A stretch of 34,112 nucleotides of DNA from an uncultured Verrucomicrobiales bacterium (GTDB lineage: Bacteria; Verrucomicrobiota; Verrucomicrobiia; Verrucomicrobiales; DEV007): the NCBI GenBank assembly GCA_938082635.1, contig CALLLI010000391.1, positions 1 through 34,112 of the forward strand, given 5' to 3'. Below are positions 24,622 to 34,000 of the stretch, piece after piece. The first letter of the stretch is position 1, and every line of letters begins with the position of its first letter. The position numbers were made by a program, and so were the translations under genes. The notes under the pieces were generated by a model that ran no database searches, had not been told where the DNA came from, and saw only the letters and a program-made list of their open reading frames with translations.

Positions 24622-25192
24622 GATCGCTAAGAGGGGTTCGCATGCAATAGCGAAGTCTGGATTGGAATCACACAACCCTTCGTGTCTTTGAGGCTTTGTG
24701 TGAGTTCTTTCTCAACCTGCCAGGGTTTTTTGGAAACGCTTCACCGAAATTGACAAGCAATCCGCACAAACAATGAGTGCAACGGGTCTGTTCCTTTGTT
24801 ACTGTGTTTGGCGACACTTTCTAAATGTAAGATTGGGAGAGCGCACACAAAGACACAAAGGAGGGGAAACATACTATTCATAGAGAGATCGCTTGTTTCC
24901 GCCGGATTCTATCGATGATCTAGAATGGAGGATGACTATCTGGTTATGTTAGTTATCTCATTAGTTTAACAAAGCGCCGTTCGTGTGGATGCCCCACTCT
25001 TCAAGAATGGCAGGTCCGTCGGGAGAGTTGAGCCAAGTTTCGAGGTTCTCTTTGATGAAGGTCTCCCCCGTAGTGTCCGGAAATTCGAATCGGCCTGTAT
25101 TCATGCGGGCTCCCGGTAGTAGTAGCGAAGCAATCCGCCTAACCGCTCGCGACATTCGACGCTCTTCTTCCCTTGCCGGAGCGGACTCAGGT
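24622..25192. other. Gene-poor spacer with 'cttcgtgtctttg' repeats
   Basis: No convincing gene. Two related short repeats occur in opposite orientation: TTCGTGTCTTTGAGGCTTTG and flank at 24679-24704, and CACACAAAGACACAAAGGAG at 24844-24863, whose complement has the same CTTTGTGTCTTTGTGTG core. A minus-strand open frame (24961-25155, 64 aa, ending WGIHTNGALLN) has no recognisable homology. A TTGACA at 24750-24755 has no matching -10 box. Confidence 0.6.
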
Positions 25193-25354
25193 TCACTGCT
25201 TCAGAACTCGGATCTCCTCCTGCAAGTGGTCGATCATAGGCTCATTAGTCTCCTGTTGCTGGTTCACCCAGCTTGCCAGAGACACCAGCATCAGCCTGAA
25301 TACGTCAATCTCAGATTCTTGCAGCCACCGATCGAAGAAATGCAGCGAGAAATC
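25193..25354 (-). pseudogene. Short transposase/integrase N-terminal scrap
   Basis: A 53-codon open stretch on the minus strand without its own start codon: FFDRWLQESEIDVFRLMLVS, then LASWVNQQQETNEPMIDHLQEEIRVLKQ and a TGA at 25193-25195. The pattern 'L..L..W.NRQQ..AIDYL..E...L+' is the usual beginning of IS3/IS481-like integrase-core transposases in this phylum. Only that N-terminal helix pair is left, with no catalytic DDE part nearby. The call is by family memory. Confidence 0.4.
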
Positions 25355-25678
25355 CTATTCCACAACTAATTGATCCAATAGGTAAACCCTCGGCTCTGCC
25401 GGTGAGACTATCAAAGTTTTACTTTTACCGCGGTCGCTAGAATGCAGGTGGGGCGGGGGATGAACGAGTAATTGTGGTCGTCAACGAGCCCTTACTCCAT
25501 ACTCGCTTGAGGAAGCAGAGTGCAAGGAACATGGACCTCGCGGTTTTCGACATGAGGCGGACCAACGAAAAGAGGAGTTTTATGTGGTCCGACTTGTAAA
25601 TCTTGGGGGCAGGCGGGAGTTTGCCGAGAACTACCAACCAGCTCAGGAAAGACTTGCGATGCTAGAATTGCAGCAAAT

Positions 25679-25724
25679 CCCCTTTGAGGGGTTCCCATTC
25701 TCAAGCCTCCGGTTCTACCGGAGG
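25679..25724. repeat. Paired hairpins, possible IS200/IS605-like end
   Basis: Two hairpins 14 bp apart: CCCCT-ttg-AGGGG (25679-25691) and CCTCCGGT-tct-ACCGGAGG (25706-25724, perfect 8-bp stem with a 3-nt loop). Subterminal hairpins of this size are typical of IS200/IS605 ends, but no transposase or TnpB is present. They could also be a free-standing repetitive palindrome. There is no T run, so a terminator is less likely. Confidence 0.5.
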
Positions 25725-26462
25725 TATCTGACTGAAGCTCAGTAACTCATGCGGCAGTCGAATTTCTGGACACTGCGGGCCCCTTGCGATCGTTTCTCCT
25801 GTTGTGCCACTAATTGATAATATACCCCGTTCCCATTTGTCCCGCCCGGTGAGTGGACTCTTCTTGGGCTTGATCGCGAGGTGAGGTGAGGTGTTGCAGA
25901 CCAGCGCTAGGGCGACGGGTCCCACGAGTTTGTTGAGTGATGAATGCATCTTCATATCCAAGAGGCTTGATGCCGCCGAGAAGTGAAAGGCGACACACTT
26001 TCTCAAATAATGAAGAGAAACTAGCGGAGCGTCGATCTGGAGGGTGCATCGATTGATGCCTACTGTTGTCGCTGCGTGGAATGGCCATGCTTGGCCGTTC
26101 CCGCTTTGCCTAGTTGGCGGGCAGCACGGCCACTGCCGCTGCGTTGCCGTCTGATGCCAAATGCCGGGTGACGCGTTTGTTGCGAGAGCGGCCCGCGCTC
26201 TCCGTGAAGCGCTCTAGTCAGGTAGTGGAATAGCTGATCAAGCCCACGATCAGCGCCAGTAGTAGAATCCAGACGGGCCAGATTTAGAGTCTCGGCGGTT
26301 ATGGTGATGGTTGGCTAGAATGCTGCAAGTCGCGACGTCTCATTGGTTGTGGAAATTGTGGATGAGCTGTCAGTGCACGCAGTATTTCGCTATCGGAACG
26401 GTGTGGTCGGTGAGCAGTTCCGTGAATATCGCGCGGCCCCTCAGTGCGACCTAAGACCAGAC
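25725..26462. other. Gene-poor spacer upstream of the atp operon
   Basis: About 740 bp with only shadow-like open frames. One minus-strand stretch near 26220-26284 reads as a hydrophobic helix (WPVWILLLALIVGLISYSTT and stop) without a supported start, possibly a gene relic. The promoter of the atp operon should lie at the right end, but no good -35/-10 pair is evident. Confidence 0.5.
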
Positions 26463-26482
26463 TTTGTGAAATATTTCACAAA
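26463..26482. promoter_or_regulatory. Perfect 20-bp palindrome, Rex- or CRP-like operator
   Basis: TTTGTGAAATATTTCACAAA is a perfect inverted repeat 104 bp upstream of the atpB start. Its inner 18 bases match the Rex redox-sensor operator TTGTGAANNNNTTCACAA at every fixed position. They also contain the CRP-type TGTGA-N6-TCACA. The Rex match is longer, and Rex (NADH/NAD+ sensing) controlling respiration or ATP synthase genes makes sense physiologically. Which regulator binds is inference; no rex or crp gene is in the window. Confidence 0.7.
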
Positions 26483-26586
26483 TTGATCTTGCTAAGGATT
26501 CACCCGTGTTTTAAACGGGAAAACTCGATTGCACGTCCATCTAGGAAACGTAGTCAAACGCCGAACCGACCAGAGTAGATCAACGC

Positions 26587-27471
26587 ATGTTCTCTTCATT
26601 AGGAGACTTTCAAGTCACCGCATTCCAACTCGCAAGCGTGCCGATTTCGGCTCAGCCACTTGTCGAGCAGACGGGTCTATTCGCGGCGCTTACGAATTCG
26701 GTCTTTGTGGCATTGATCGTCATGTCGATCATCTACTTCTTGGTGCGTGCTGGGACAAAGAGCCCCACGATTATCCCTGGGCCAGTGCAGAATGGCGTCG
26801 AGTTTGTTTTCGAATTTCTCTATAATCAGGTCGAGCAAGTGGTGGGCCCTAAGGTGGCTCCGAGAGCCTTTCCTCTTCTTTGCACGATCTTTGTCTATAT
26901 CTTGGTGGCAAACTGGTTTGGTCTACTTCCCGGTGTGGGAACGATCGGCATCGGTCATGAAGGCACGCAGATGGGCTTCTTCGGGTTGTCTGAAGAGCCT
27001 AAGATTCCCCTGCTACGTCCAGCCACGGCAGACATGAACCTCACCTTGGCAATCGCGATGTGCTCGATGGTGGTGTGGTTCTATATCACGATGAGGGAAG
27101 CGGGCCCTGTCGAGTTCGTGAAACATATCTTCGCTCCCAAAGGCGGTTTGACTGGGGTCATGAAGCTTGTTCTCATTCCTATTTTCCTCTTCGTGGGTGT
27201 GATCGAGGTTGTGTCCATTATTTTCCGCCCAGTGACGCTTTCCTTGCGACTCTTTGGTAATGTCTTTGCGGGAGAGAATCTGCTCCACGCCATGACGACC
27301 TTGGGCGACACCTTCGGCTTTGGGCCGACACTGTCCTTCATCTCTAAGATTGGTTTCACGCTTCCTTTCTACTTCCTTGAGATTCTGGTCGGCGTGTTAC
27401 AGGCGACGGTCTTTGCGCTCCTTTGTGCCGTTTACATTCAACTTTCCACTGCTCACGACGAAGAGCACTAA
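26587..27471 (+). CDS. atpB: F1Fo ATP synthase subunit a
   Basis: 294-aa membrane subunit forming the proton half-channels with the c ring. The essential arginine is R221 in the conserved RPVTLSLRLFGNVFAGE helix. Earlier helices include FVALIVMSIIYFLVRAG (~39-55) and FVYILVANWFGLLPGVGTIG (~103-122), and the final helix contains FYFLEILVGVLQATVFALLC. Length is a little above the E. coli protein (271). This is the first gene of the operon; no atpI is visible upstream. The next gene, atpE, is 86 bp away. The ATG at 26587 has no ribosome-binding tract, and an operator-like palindrome lies 104 bp upstream. Confidence 0.97.
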   Translation: MFSSLGDFQVTAFQLASVPISAQPLVEQTGLFAALTNSVFVALIVMSIIYFLVRAGTKSPTIIPGPVQNGVEFVFEFLYNQVEQVVGPKVAPRAFPLLCTIFVYILVANWFGLLPGVGTIGIGHEGTQMGFFGLSEEPKIPLLRPATADMNLTLAIAMCSMVVWFYITMREAGPVEFVKHIFAPKGGLTGVMKLVLIPIFLFVGVIEVVSIIFRPVTLSLRLFGNVFAGENLLHAMTTLGDTFGFGPTLSFISKIGFTLPFYFLEILVGVLQATVFALLCAVYIQLSTAHDEEH

Positions 27472-27557
27472 GGTTTTTCTGGCGTGACCATGCGTGTCAG
27501 TGGGCGTCAGAATCAATAGAACAAGCAAGAATAACGTTAGAATAACTTAAGACGAAC

Positions 27558-27818
27558 ATGATAAACTTACTCTCAAGCATTACGCCAATCGTGGCCGAAG
27601 CAGCAGCAGCTGCCGGTGGTCTCGGTGGTTCACTTTCCTTGGGTCTTGCAGGTCTCGGTGCCGGTATCGGCGTGGGACTCGTGGGGCTAGGCGCCACACA
27701 GGCTGTCGGCCGTAACCCTGGTGCCTTTGGTAAGATCTTGACCATTGGTATCATTGGTATGGCGTTGGCTGAGGCTGTCGCCATTTATGGTCTGATCATG
27801 GCCCTTCAAGGCAACTAG
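27558..27818 (+). CDS. atpE: F1Fo ATP synthase subunit c
   Basis: 86-aa hairpin proteolipid. Two helices: ~17-45 with the small-residue motif GLAGLGAGIGVGLVGLGATQ, then the polar loop AVGRNPGAFGK, and ~58-84 carrying the ion-binding carboxylate E72 (GMALAEAVAIYGLI). The sodium-type signature needs Gln in helix 1 and Ser/Thr after the Glu; here the positions are Val and Ala, so a proton-coupled ring is likely. An extra ~15 residues at the N-terminus (MINLLSSITPIVAEA) may be part of the first helix or a short leader. A strong hairpin follows before atpF. Confidence 0.96.
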   Translation: MINLLSSITPIVAEAAAAAGGLGGSLSLGLAGLGAGIGVGLVGLGATQAVGRNPGAFGKILTIGIIGMALAEAVAIYGLIMALQGN

Positions 27819-27831
27819 GCTGAACAATTCT

Positions 27832-27882
27832 GGTCGTTGGCGGAGAAAGACATCTGCCAACGACCGCTCCTCCTCTTTTTTT
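27832..27882 (+). terminator. Intrinsic-terminator-like hairpin inside the atp operon
   Basis: GGTCGTTGGC (27832-27841) pairs perfectly with GCCAACGACC (27856-27865) across a 14-nt loop. After a short C/T stretch comes a run of seven T (27876-27882), 23 bases before the atpF start. It looks like a partial terminator placed so that more atpB-atpE message than downstream message is made, fitting the ~10 copies of subunit c per complex. The gap of ~10 bases between stem and T run is longer than optimal. An alternative role is a 3' stabiliser for a processed atpBE RNA. Confidence 0.7.
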
Positions 27883-27904
27883 AACTTTAAGCGCGTCTGG
27901 CTCA

Positions 27905-28405
27905 ATGGGTAAGATTCTTTCCGATCTAGGTATCTACTGGACGAATTTCATCGCTCAGGTTCTTATCTTCCTGATCGTCTATGGCATACTGAAGAAATTC
28001 GCTTTCGGGCCGATCCAGGCGATCCTCGAAGAGCGTCGCAAGCGCATTGAGGGGGCTGAGGCGGACCGAGAGAAGGTGAAGGCGCAGCTTGCTGATTCCG
28101 AGGCTGCTGCGGAAGCGAGGATTGCGGAGGCCAATGAGACCTCGGCTCGATTGATTGCAGAGGCAAAAGTCAGTGCCGCTGCATTTGGAGACAAGGAGCG
28201 GGCGAAAGCATCACAAGAAGCTCAAGACATCGTGACCAAGGCCACGGAAGCGACGAAGGTCGAGCGCGACAAACAGCTTGCTTCGCTGAAGAGTGAATTT
28301 GGCAAGTTGGTCATCAGTGCTACTGGCAAGGTGACTGGTAAGGTTCTCTCGAATGACGACCAAGACAGGATTAACAAGGAGACAGCGACGCAGTTGGCCA
28401 ACTAA
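27905..28405 (+). CDS. atpF: F1Fo ATP synthase subunit b
   Basis: 166-aa peripheral-stalk subunit. One N-terminal membrane helix at ~12-33 (WTNFIAQVLIFLIVYGILKKF) is followed by the usual FGPIQAILEERRKRIEGAEADRE start of the stalk. A long charged, Ala-rich helix then runs to ~150. Length is typical (156-170). There is only one b-type gene, so the stalk is a homodimer rather than b/b'. It lies 86 bp after atpE across the hairpin, and 27 bp before atpH. Confidence 0.95.
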   Translation: MGKILSDLGIYWTNFIAQVLIFLIVYGILKKFAFGPIQAILEERRKRIEGAEADREKVKAQLADSEAAAEARIAEANETSARLIAEAKVSAAAFGDKERAKASQEAQDIVTKATEATKVERDKQLASLKSEFGKLVISATGKVTGKVLSNDDQDRINKETATQLAN

Positions 28406-28432
28406 GGTCTCTGTTAGCTCTATTACGTTTCC

Positions 28433-28828
28433 ATGAAAGTTTCTAAAGATGCGCTACGTCACGCGCGGGCTCTGTTTCAGACCTGCTCGAAAGATGGTGG
28501 GCTGGATATCGATCGCGTGAGGATGATCGCGAAGCGCATCGGCGAAGAGAAGCCCCGGGGTTACCTCGGCATTCTTACCGCATTCCAGCGTCAGATCCGT
28601 TTGGATCTTGAGAAACGGCACGCTGTCGTCGAGAGCGCAGAAGCGCTTTCAGAAGATCTGAAAAACGGCGTGTTGAAAGATTTGAAGGCTCGTTACGGCG
28701 ATGAAGTGACGAGTGAGTTTAAGGTCGTGCCTGCTCTATTGGGTGGGATGCGTGTGCGTGTCGGCAGTGATATTTGGGACGGAAGCGTACGGACGCGCCT
28801 CGACCAACTCAGCCAAGCTTTTTCATAA
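28433..28828 (+). CDS. atpH: F1Fo ATP synthase subunit delta, short form
   Basis: 131-aa OSCP/delta subunit linking the peripheral stalk to F1. The C-terminal domain is clear: VVPALLGGMRVRVGSDIWDG followed by SVRTRLDQLSQAF. The N-terminal six-helix bundle that binds alpha is shortened; the protein is ~45 residues shorter than the usual 175-180. The region upstream of ATG 28433 has no open frame that could supply the missing part, and the next-door genes are tightly spaced (27 bp from atpF, 36 bp to atpA), so the short version seems genuine. Confidence 0.9.
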   Translation: MKVSKDALRHARALFQTCSKDGGLDIDRVRMIAKRIGEEKPRGYLGILTAFQRQIRLDLEKRHAVVESAEALSEDLKNGVLKDLKARYGDEVTSEFKVVPALLGGMRVRVGSDIWDGSVRTRLDQLSQAFS

Positions 28829-28864
28829 TTACCCTTTAGTTAGAACAACTGATCATAATCGGAT

Positions 28865-30397
28865 ATGAGTAACATCCTTCAGGAACTGGAAGCAGAAATC
28901 GGTGGTCTTAAGACGGCCGTTGCAAAGTCTAACGTTGGTGTCGTTCGCCAAACGGGTGATGGCGTGGCCAAGATCGAGGGCTTGACTGAGGTCATGCTTA
29001 ACGAAATGATCGAGTTCCCTGGTGGTACTTTCGGTATCGCTCTGAACCTTGAGGAAACTGAGGTTGGTTGTGTGCTGCTCGGCGATGGTCTCGACGTTAA
29101 GGAAGGGGACGAAGCGAAGACAACGGGCAAGTTGCTCTCCGTTCCCGTTGGTAAAGAGTTGTTAGGCCGCGTGGTCGACACCATCGGCAAGCCAATCGAT
29201 GGCAAAGGCGACATCAAGACGGCTGTTACCTATCCGGTTGAGAAGATCGCTCCTGGTATCATTAAACGTAAGAGTGTGAGTCAGCCTGTGCAGACGGGCA
29301 TTCTTTCCATCGATGCCATGGTTCCGATCGGTCGTGGTCAGCGTGAGTTGATCATCGGTGACCGTTCTACAGGTAAGACGACGATTGCTGTCGATACGAT
29401 CATTTCCCAGGCTCGCCAGAACAAGGCTGCCGAGAAGAGCGGTGAGAAGGATTTTCGTCCGATGTATAGCATTTATGTCGCTGTGGGTCAGAAGCAGTCC
29501 AACGTCGCCCGGACGATCAAGGTGCTTGAGGAAACGGGTGCTCTTGAGTACACAATTGTGGTGGTGGCTTCGGCTTCTGATAGTGCTACGGCCCAGTATC
29601 TCGCTCCTTATGCGGGTTGCGCCATGGGTGAGTGGTTCATGGATAACGGCATGGACGCCCTCATCGTTTATGATGATCTTTCCAAGCAGGCGGTCGCTTA
29701 TCGTCAGTTGGCTCTCGTCCTTCGCCGCCCATCCGGTCGCGAGGCGTATCCTGGTGACGTCTTCTATCTCCACAGTCGGTTGCTAGAGCGTAGTGCGCGT
29801 TTGAGTAAAGAGGCTGGTGGTGGTTCTTTGACGGCTCTGCCGATCATCGAAACGCAGGCTGGTGACGTATCTGCTTACATTCCTACGAATGTGATTTCGA
29901 TTACGGACGGTCAGATCTTTCTGGAAACAGATTTGTTCTACCAAGGTATTCGCCCAGCGATTTCCGTGGGTCTGTCCGTGTCTCGTGTGGGTTCCGCTGC
30001 GCAGACGAAGGCTATTAAGAAAGTTTCTGGAACGACCAAGCTCGACCTCGCTCAGTTCCGTGAGTTGCAGGCCTTTGCTCAGTTCGGTTCCGACCTCGAT
30101 GAGGGCACGAAAGCAAAGATCGAACGTGGTCAGCGCATTGTGGAGCTCTTCAAGCAGAATCAATACAACCCGCTTTCACTTGCGATGCAGGTCGCCACGA
30201 TGTGGTGCATGCAGAACGGTTACCTCGACAATATCGAAGTGGATCAGGTGAAGGACTTCCAGGCGAAGCTTGAGGAATACCTCACTACCCGTAAAGAGAG
30301 CTTGCTCACCACCATCGATACTGAAAAAGCGCTCAGTGATGGGATCGTCAGTGATCTCAAGTCAGCTCTCGACGATTTTTCCAAGTCTTACAAGTAA
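28865..30397 (+). CDS. atpA: F1Fo ATP synthase subunit alpha
   Basis: 510-aa non-catalytic nucleotide-binding subunit of F1. The P-loop is GDRSTGKT (165-172), with the conserved preceding [13 protein letters not shown]. The signature [17 protein letters not shown] (~363-379; arginine-finger region) and the [27 protein letters not shown] stretch are intact. Full length for the family (~505-515), so start at ATG 28865 is secure. Atypical only in lacking a visible Shine-Dalgarno sequence. Confidence 0.98.
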   Translation: MSNILQELEAEIGGLKTAVAKSNVGVVRQTGDGVAKIEGLTEVMLNEMIEFPGGTFGIALNLEETEVGCVLLGDGLDVKEGDEAKTTGKLLSVPVGKELLGRVVDTIGKPIDGKGDIKTAVTYPVEKIAPGIIKRKSVSQPVQTGILSIDAMVPIGRGQRELIIGDRSTGKTTIAVDTIISQARQNKAAEKSGEKDFRPMYSIYVAVGQKQSNVARTIKVLEETGALEYTIVVVASASDSATAQYLAPYAGCAMGEWFMDNGMDALIVYDDLSKQAVAYRQLALVLRRPSGREAYPGDVFYLHSRLLERSARLSKEAGGGSLTALPIIETQAGDVSAYIPTNVISITDGQIFLETDLFYQGIRPAISVGLSVSRVGSAAQTKAIKKVSGTTKLDLAQFRELQAFAQFGSDLDEGTKAKIERGQRIVELFKQNQYNPLSLAMQVATMWCMQNGYLDNIEVDQVKDFQAKLEEYLTTRKESLLTTIDTEKALSDGIVSDLKSALDDFSKSYK

Positions 30398-30426
30398 GCC
30401 CGCTTTCCTAGCCTAACGACTTCCCA

Positions 30427-31314
30427 ATGGCCACTACCCGCGACATCCGCCGACGTATCAAGTCGGTCAAAAGCACCGCTCAGATCACCAAAGCCATGCA
30501 ATTGGTGGCGGCTTCTAAGATGAAGAAGGCGCAGGAGCAAGCGTTGTCAGGACGTCATTACGCGGAGCTTATGAACAAGGTTCTCGTGAACCTTCAGGAG
30601 CAGGCTGATGATGATAGTCATCCGTTGCTAGAAAATCGCGGTGAAGGGAAGGAACTCGTTATTCTCGTTTCCACCGACAAAGGCCTTTGCGGCGGTCTCA
30701 ATACGAACCTTCTGAAGGCTGTCTTCAAAGATCATCCCGACGCGTCTTTCGTGACGGTCGGCTCTAAAGGTCGCCAAGCGGTGGCCCGGATGAAGAAAGA
30801 TCTGCTAGCGGACTTTCACGTCACGGATCCTGTCGATTTCACGCAGGTCAAGACGGTGTCCAAGTTCGTCCGCGAGAAGTTTCTCGAAGGTGCGTTCACG
30901 AAGGTGACGGTCGCGTTTACGAATTACGTGAACACGTTGACCCAAACGCCTTGTGTGGAGACGTTGCTTCCCGTGTCTCCCTTGACTCTAGGCAAAGCCA
31001 AGGATTACGAGAGTGTTGGCATTGAAAGCGATGCGGATGCTGGTGAAGTGCCCGACACTGGTTACGAGTTCGAGCCCAATGCTAGCGCAGTCTTTGATAG
31101 CATTGTGCCGCAATACGTAGACTATCAAATTTACCAGATGGTGCTCGAGTCACGCGCTTCTGAGCATAGCTCCCGCATGGTGGCGATGAAGAGCGCGACG
31201 GACAATGCTGAGTCGCTCATCAAAGATCTTTCGCTTGAATACAACAAGCTGCGCCAAGCGGCTATCACGAACGAATTGCTCGAAATTACTACTGCCAGCT
31301 TGGCTCTCGAATAG
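30427..31314 (+). CDS. atpG: F1Fo ATP synthase subunit gamma
   Basis: 295-aa central rotor shaft. The N-terminal helix signature RDIRRRIKSVKSTAQITKAM (~5-24) and C-terminal signature around ASEHSSRMVAMKSATDNAES (~238-257), followed by YNKLRQAAITNELLEITTAS, are the two halves of the rotor coiled coil. The central fold has VSTDKGLCGGLNTNLLKAV. Normal length. It starts 29 bp after atpA and ends 36 bp before atpD. Confidence 0.97.
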   Translation: MATTRDIRRRIKSVKSTAQITKAMQLVAASKMKKAQEQALSGRHYAELMNKVLVNLQEQADDDSHPLLENRGEGKELVILVSTDKGLCGGLNTNLLKAVFKDHPDASFVTVGSKGRQAVARMKKDLLADFHVTDPVDFTQVKTVSKFVREKFLEGAFTKVTVAFTNYVNTLTQTPCVETLLPVSPLTLGKAKDYESVGIESDADAGEVPDTGYEFEPNASAVFDSIVPQYVDYQIYQMVLESRASEHSSRMVAMKSATDNAESLIKDLSLEYNKLRQAAITNELLEITTASLALE

Positions 31315-32769
<1,455 letters not shown>

Positions 32770-32801
32770 TTCGACTACCCGATTTAACGTTTCCCTAACC
32801 G

Positions 32802-33206
32802 ATGCCTATTCAACTCGAGATCGTCACGCCGGAGAGAAAGATCTTCTCCGACGAAGTTGATGGCGTGGTCATTCCAGGCATCGAAGGAGAAATGGGTGTG
32901 TTACCACAACACGCCCCCCTCGTGACAACCCTCGCTCCTGGTGAGCTGCGCTACACGAAGGGAAACAAGGAAGAGGAACTGGCCATCGGCCAAGGCTTCG
33001 TTGAAATCACAGCCACCAAGGTCTCCGTCCTCACGGACATGGCCATGAGCGATGACGAAATCGACGAGACCGCCGTCCAAGAAGCCCTCGATCGCGCCGA
33101 GAAGTCGCTCAACGAGAAGCTCGGCGACGAAGACTATGCTGCGACTCAAGCAGCCATCTACAAGATGATGGCTCAGCTGAATCTGAAGCGTAAGCGCAAG
33201 GTTTAG
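32802..33206 (+). CDS. atpC: F1Fo ATP synthase subunit epsilon
   Basis: 134-aa central-stalk subunit, also a regulator of ATPase activity. The N-terminal beta-barrel starts LEIVTPERKIFSDEVDGVVI (~5-24) with IPGIEGEMGVLPQHAPLVT, and the C-terminal helix pair (TAVQEALDRAEKSLNE, then AAIYKMMAQLNLKRKRKV) is complete. It closes the operon; no strong terminator follows. Confidence 0.96.
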   Translation: MPIQLEIVTPERKIFSDEVDGVVIPGIEGEMGVLPQHAPLVTTLAPGELRYTKGNKEEELAIGQGFVEITATKVSVLTDMAMSDDEIDETAVQEALDRAEKSLNEKLGDEDYAATQAAIYKMMAQLNLKRKRKV

Positions 33207-33252
33207 TCGGGGAAGGAAATCCTAGGCGCGATCCGCAGTAATTGGTCTCTGT

Positions 33253-33270
33253 GTTTAAGATATCTTAAAC
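33253..33270. repeat. Perfect 18-bp palindrome after atpC
   Basis: GTTTAAGATATCTTAAAC is self-complementary with no loop, 47 bp past the atpC stop. It is A/T rich and has no T run, so it is not a standard terminator. It may be an operator or the outer part of the mobile element whose repeats follow at 33291. Confidence 0.6.
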
Positions 33271-33288
33271 ATTGAAAAACTTGGCTCT

Positions 33289-33450
33289 GGTAACCGTTTT
33301 TCAGCTTCGGTAACGGAAATGTGGACAGGGCCTGCCTCTGTAACTACAATTTCCTGTTCATAACTAAAATTCCGGAAAACAGTGGTTTCGTAACTGAAAT
33401 TCCGGGGCGGTAACTGTTTTTGAATGTGCAGCGGCTCTGATAACCGACAT
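33289..33450 (+). repeat. Seven TAAC motifs in alternating 20/30-bp register
   Basis: TAAC occurs at 33291, 33311, 33341, 33361, 33391, 33411 and 33441, so the spacing is 20, 30, 20, 30, 20, 30. The flanks are also related: TAACTAAAATTCCGG (33361) and TAACTGAAATTCCGG (33391) differ by one base; TAACCGTTTT (33291) and TAACTGTTTT (33411) are alike; CTCTG precedes three of them. The arrangement is a degenerate 50-bp unit of paired sites, all about a whole number of helical turns apart. Multi-site ends of IS21-like or Tn7-like elements are organised this way. Confidence 0.7.
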
Positions 33451-33934
33451 GGAAGCTCCCGAGCTGGCGGTGCTTCCGCATCACATCACTTCCTACGTTG
33501 GAAGTGGAACCGAACGCCAGAGGATCTTCGATCCTCTGGGGTGAGTGACGATCATCTATCCGAAGCGGATGCAGTTGGGAGAGAACTGGGTAGATCAGCT
33601 GGAATTTGCGGTTCGCTACGAAGGGCTTCACCTGGATCTCTTCCGAAAGCTGGTATCGACTGTACCAGAAGGAGCTCTGGTTGAGCGCCTCCGCGCGAAA
33701 CCTGCTGGTAAGTGCCTCCGAAAGATTTGGTATCTCTTCGAACAGTTTACTGGCGGAATGATTGATGTGCCTGATCTCTCCACTGGGAATTACGTGGATC
33801 TGTTAGATTTCGAGCACTACTACACCAGTTTCCGCGGGCTGGTGAAACGGCAGAGGATCAATTGGAATCTGTTAGGAAATCTTCGCTTCTGTACCGCCAT
33901 CTCCTTCAGGACTCTGACTTCCTCCTGCAGCTAA
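33449..33934 (+). pseudogene. Fic-family protein N-terminal fragment, broken
   Basis: From ATG 33449: MEAPELAVLPHHITSYVGSG, a TGA at 33542-33544, then the same frame continues VTIIYPKRMQLGENWVDQLE and onward to a TAA at 33932-33934. Residues LVERLRAKPAGKCLRKIWYL, FEQFTGG and GNYVDLLDFEHYYT match the N-terminal helical region that precedes the catalytic domain in many Fic AMP-transferases ('LRA.PTGKY.R+.WFLYE.LTG'). Homology stops at about NLLGNLRFCTA (~33895). The catalytic HPFxxGNGR motif is absent, so no Fic activity is possible. The ATG overlaps the last TAAC site. Confidence 0.65.
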
Positions 33935-33961
33935 TCGATGACCTCCTGTAAACGCCGGGTG

Positions 33962-34000
33962 AAAACCGGTACGGAGAAAGGGGCGGACTAAAACCGGTAC
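33962..34000 (+). repeat. AAAACCGGTAC direct repeats, possible IS end
   Basis: AAAACCGGTAC occurs at 33962-33972 and 33990-34000, 28 bp apart, followed by ACCCA. Paired subterminal repeats of this kind and a CA terminus are characteristic of IS21-type ends. A short ATG-led reading frame follows (34025, MNMEQW then stop after 19 codons) and might be the truncated start of a transposase. Confidence 0.45.

Noticed and set aside
24750-24755. TTGACA as a -35 box
   Set aside because: No -10-like hexamer 16-18 bp downstream and no gene to serve on that strand.
26220-26284. Minus-strand hydrophobic stretch as an AtpI-like gene
   Set aside because: Wrong strand for the operon, no start codon or upstream homology, only one helix.
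27558-27818. Sodium-coupled c ring
   Set aside because: The helix-1 Gln and the Ser/Thr after the key Glu are absent (Val and Ala instead).
29162-29773. 203-aa open frame on the minus strand inside atpA
   Set aside because: Antisense shadow of a highly conserved gene; no recognisable family.
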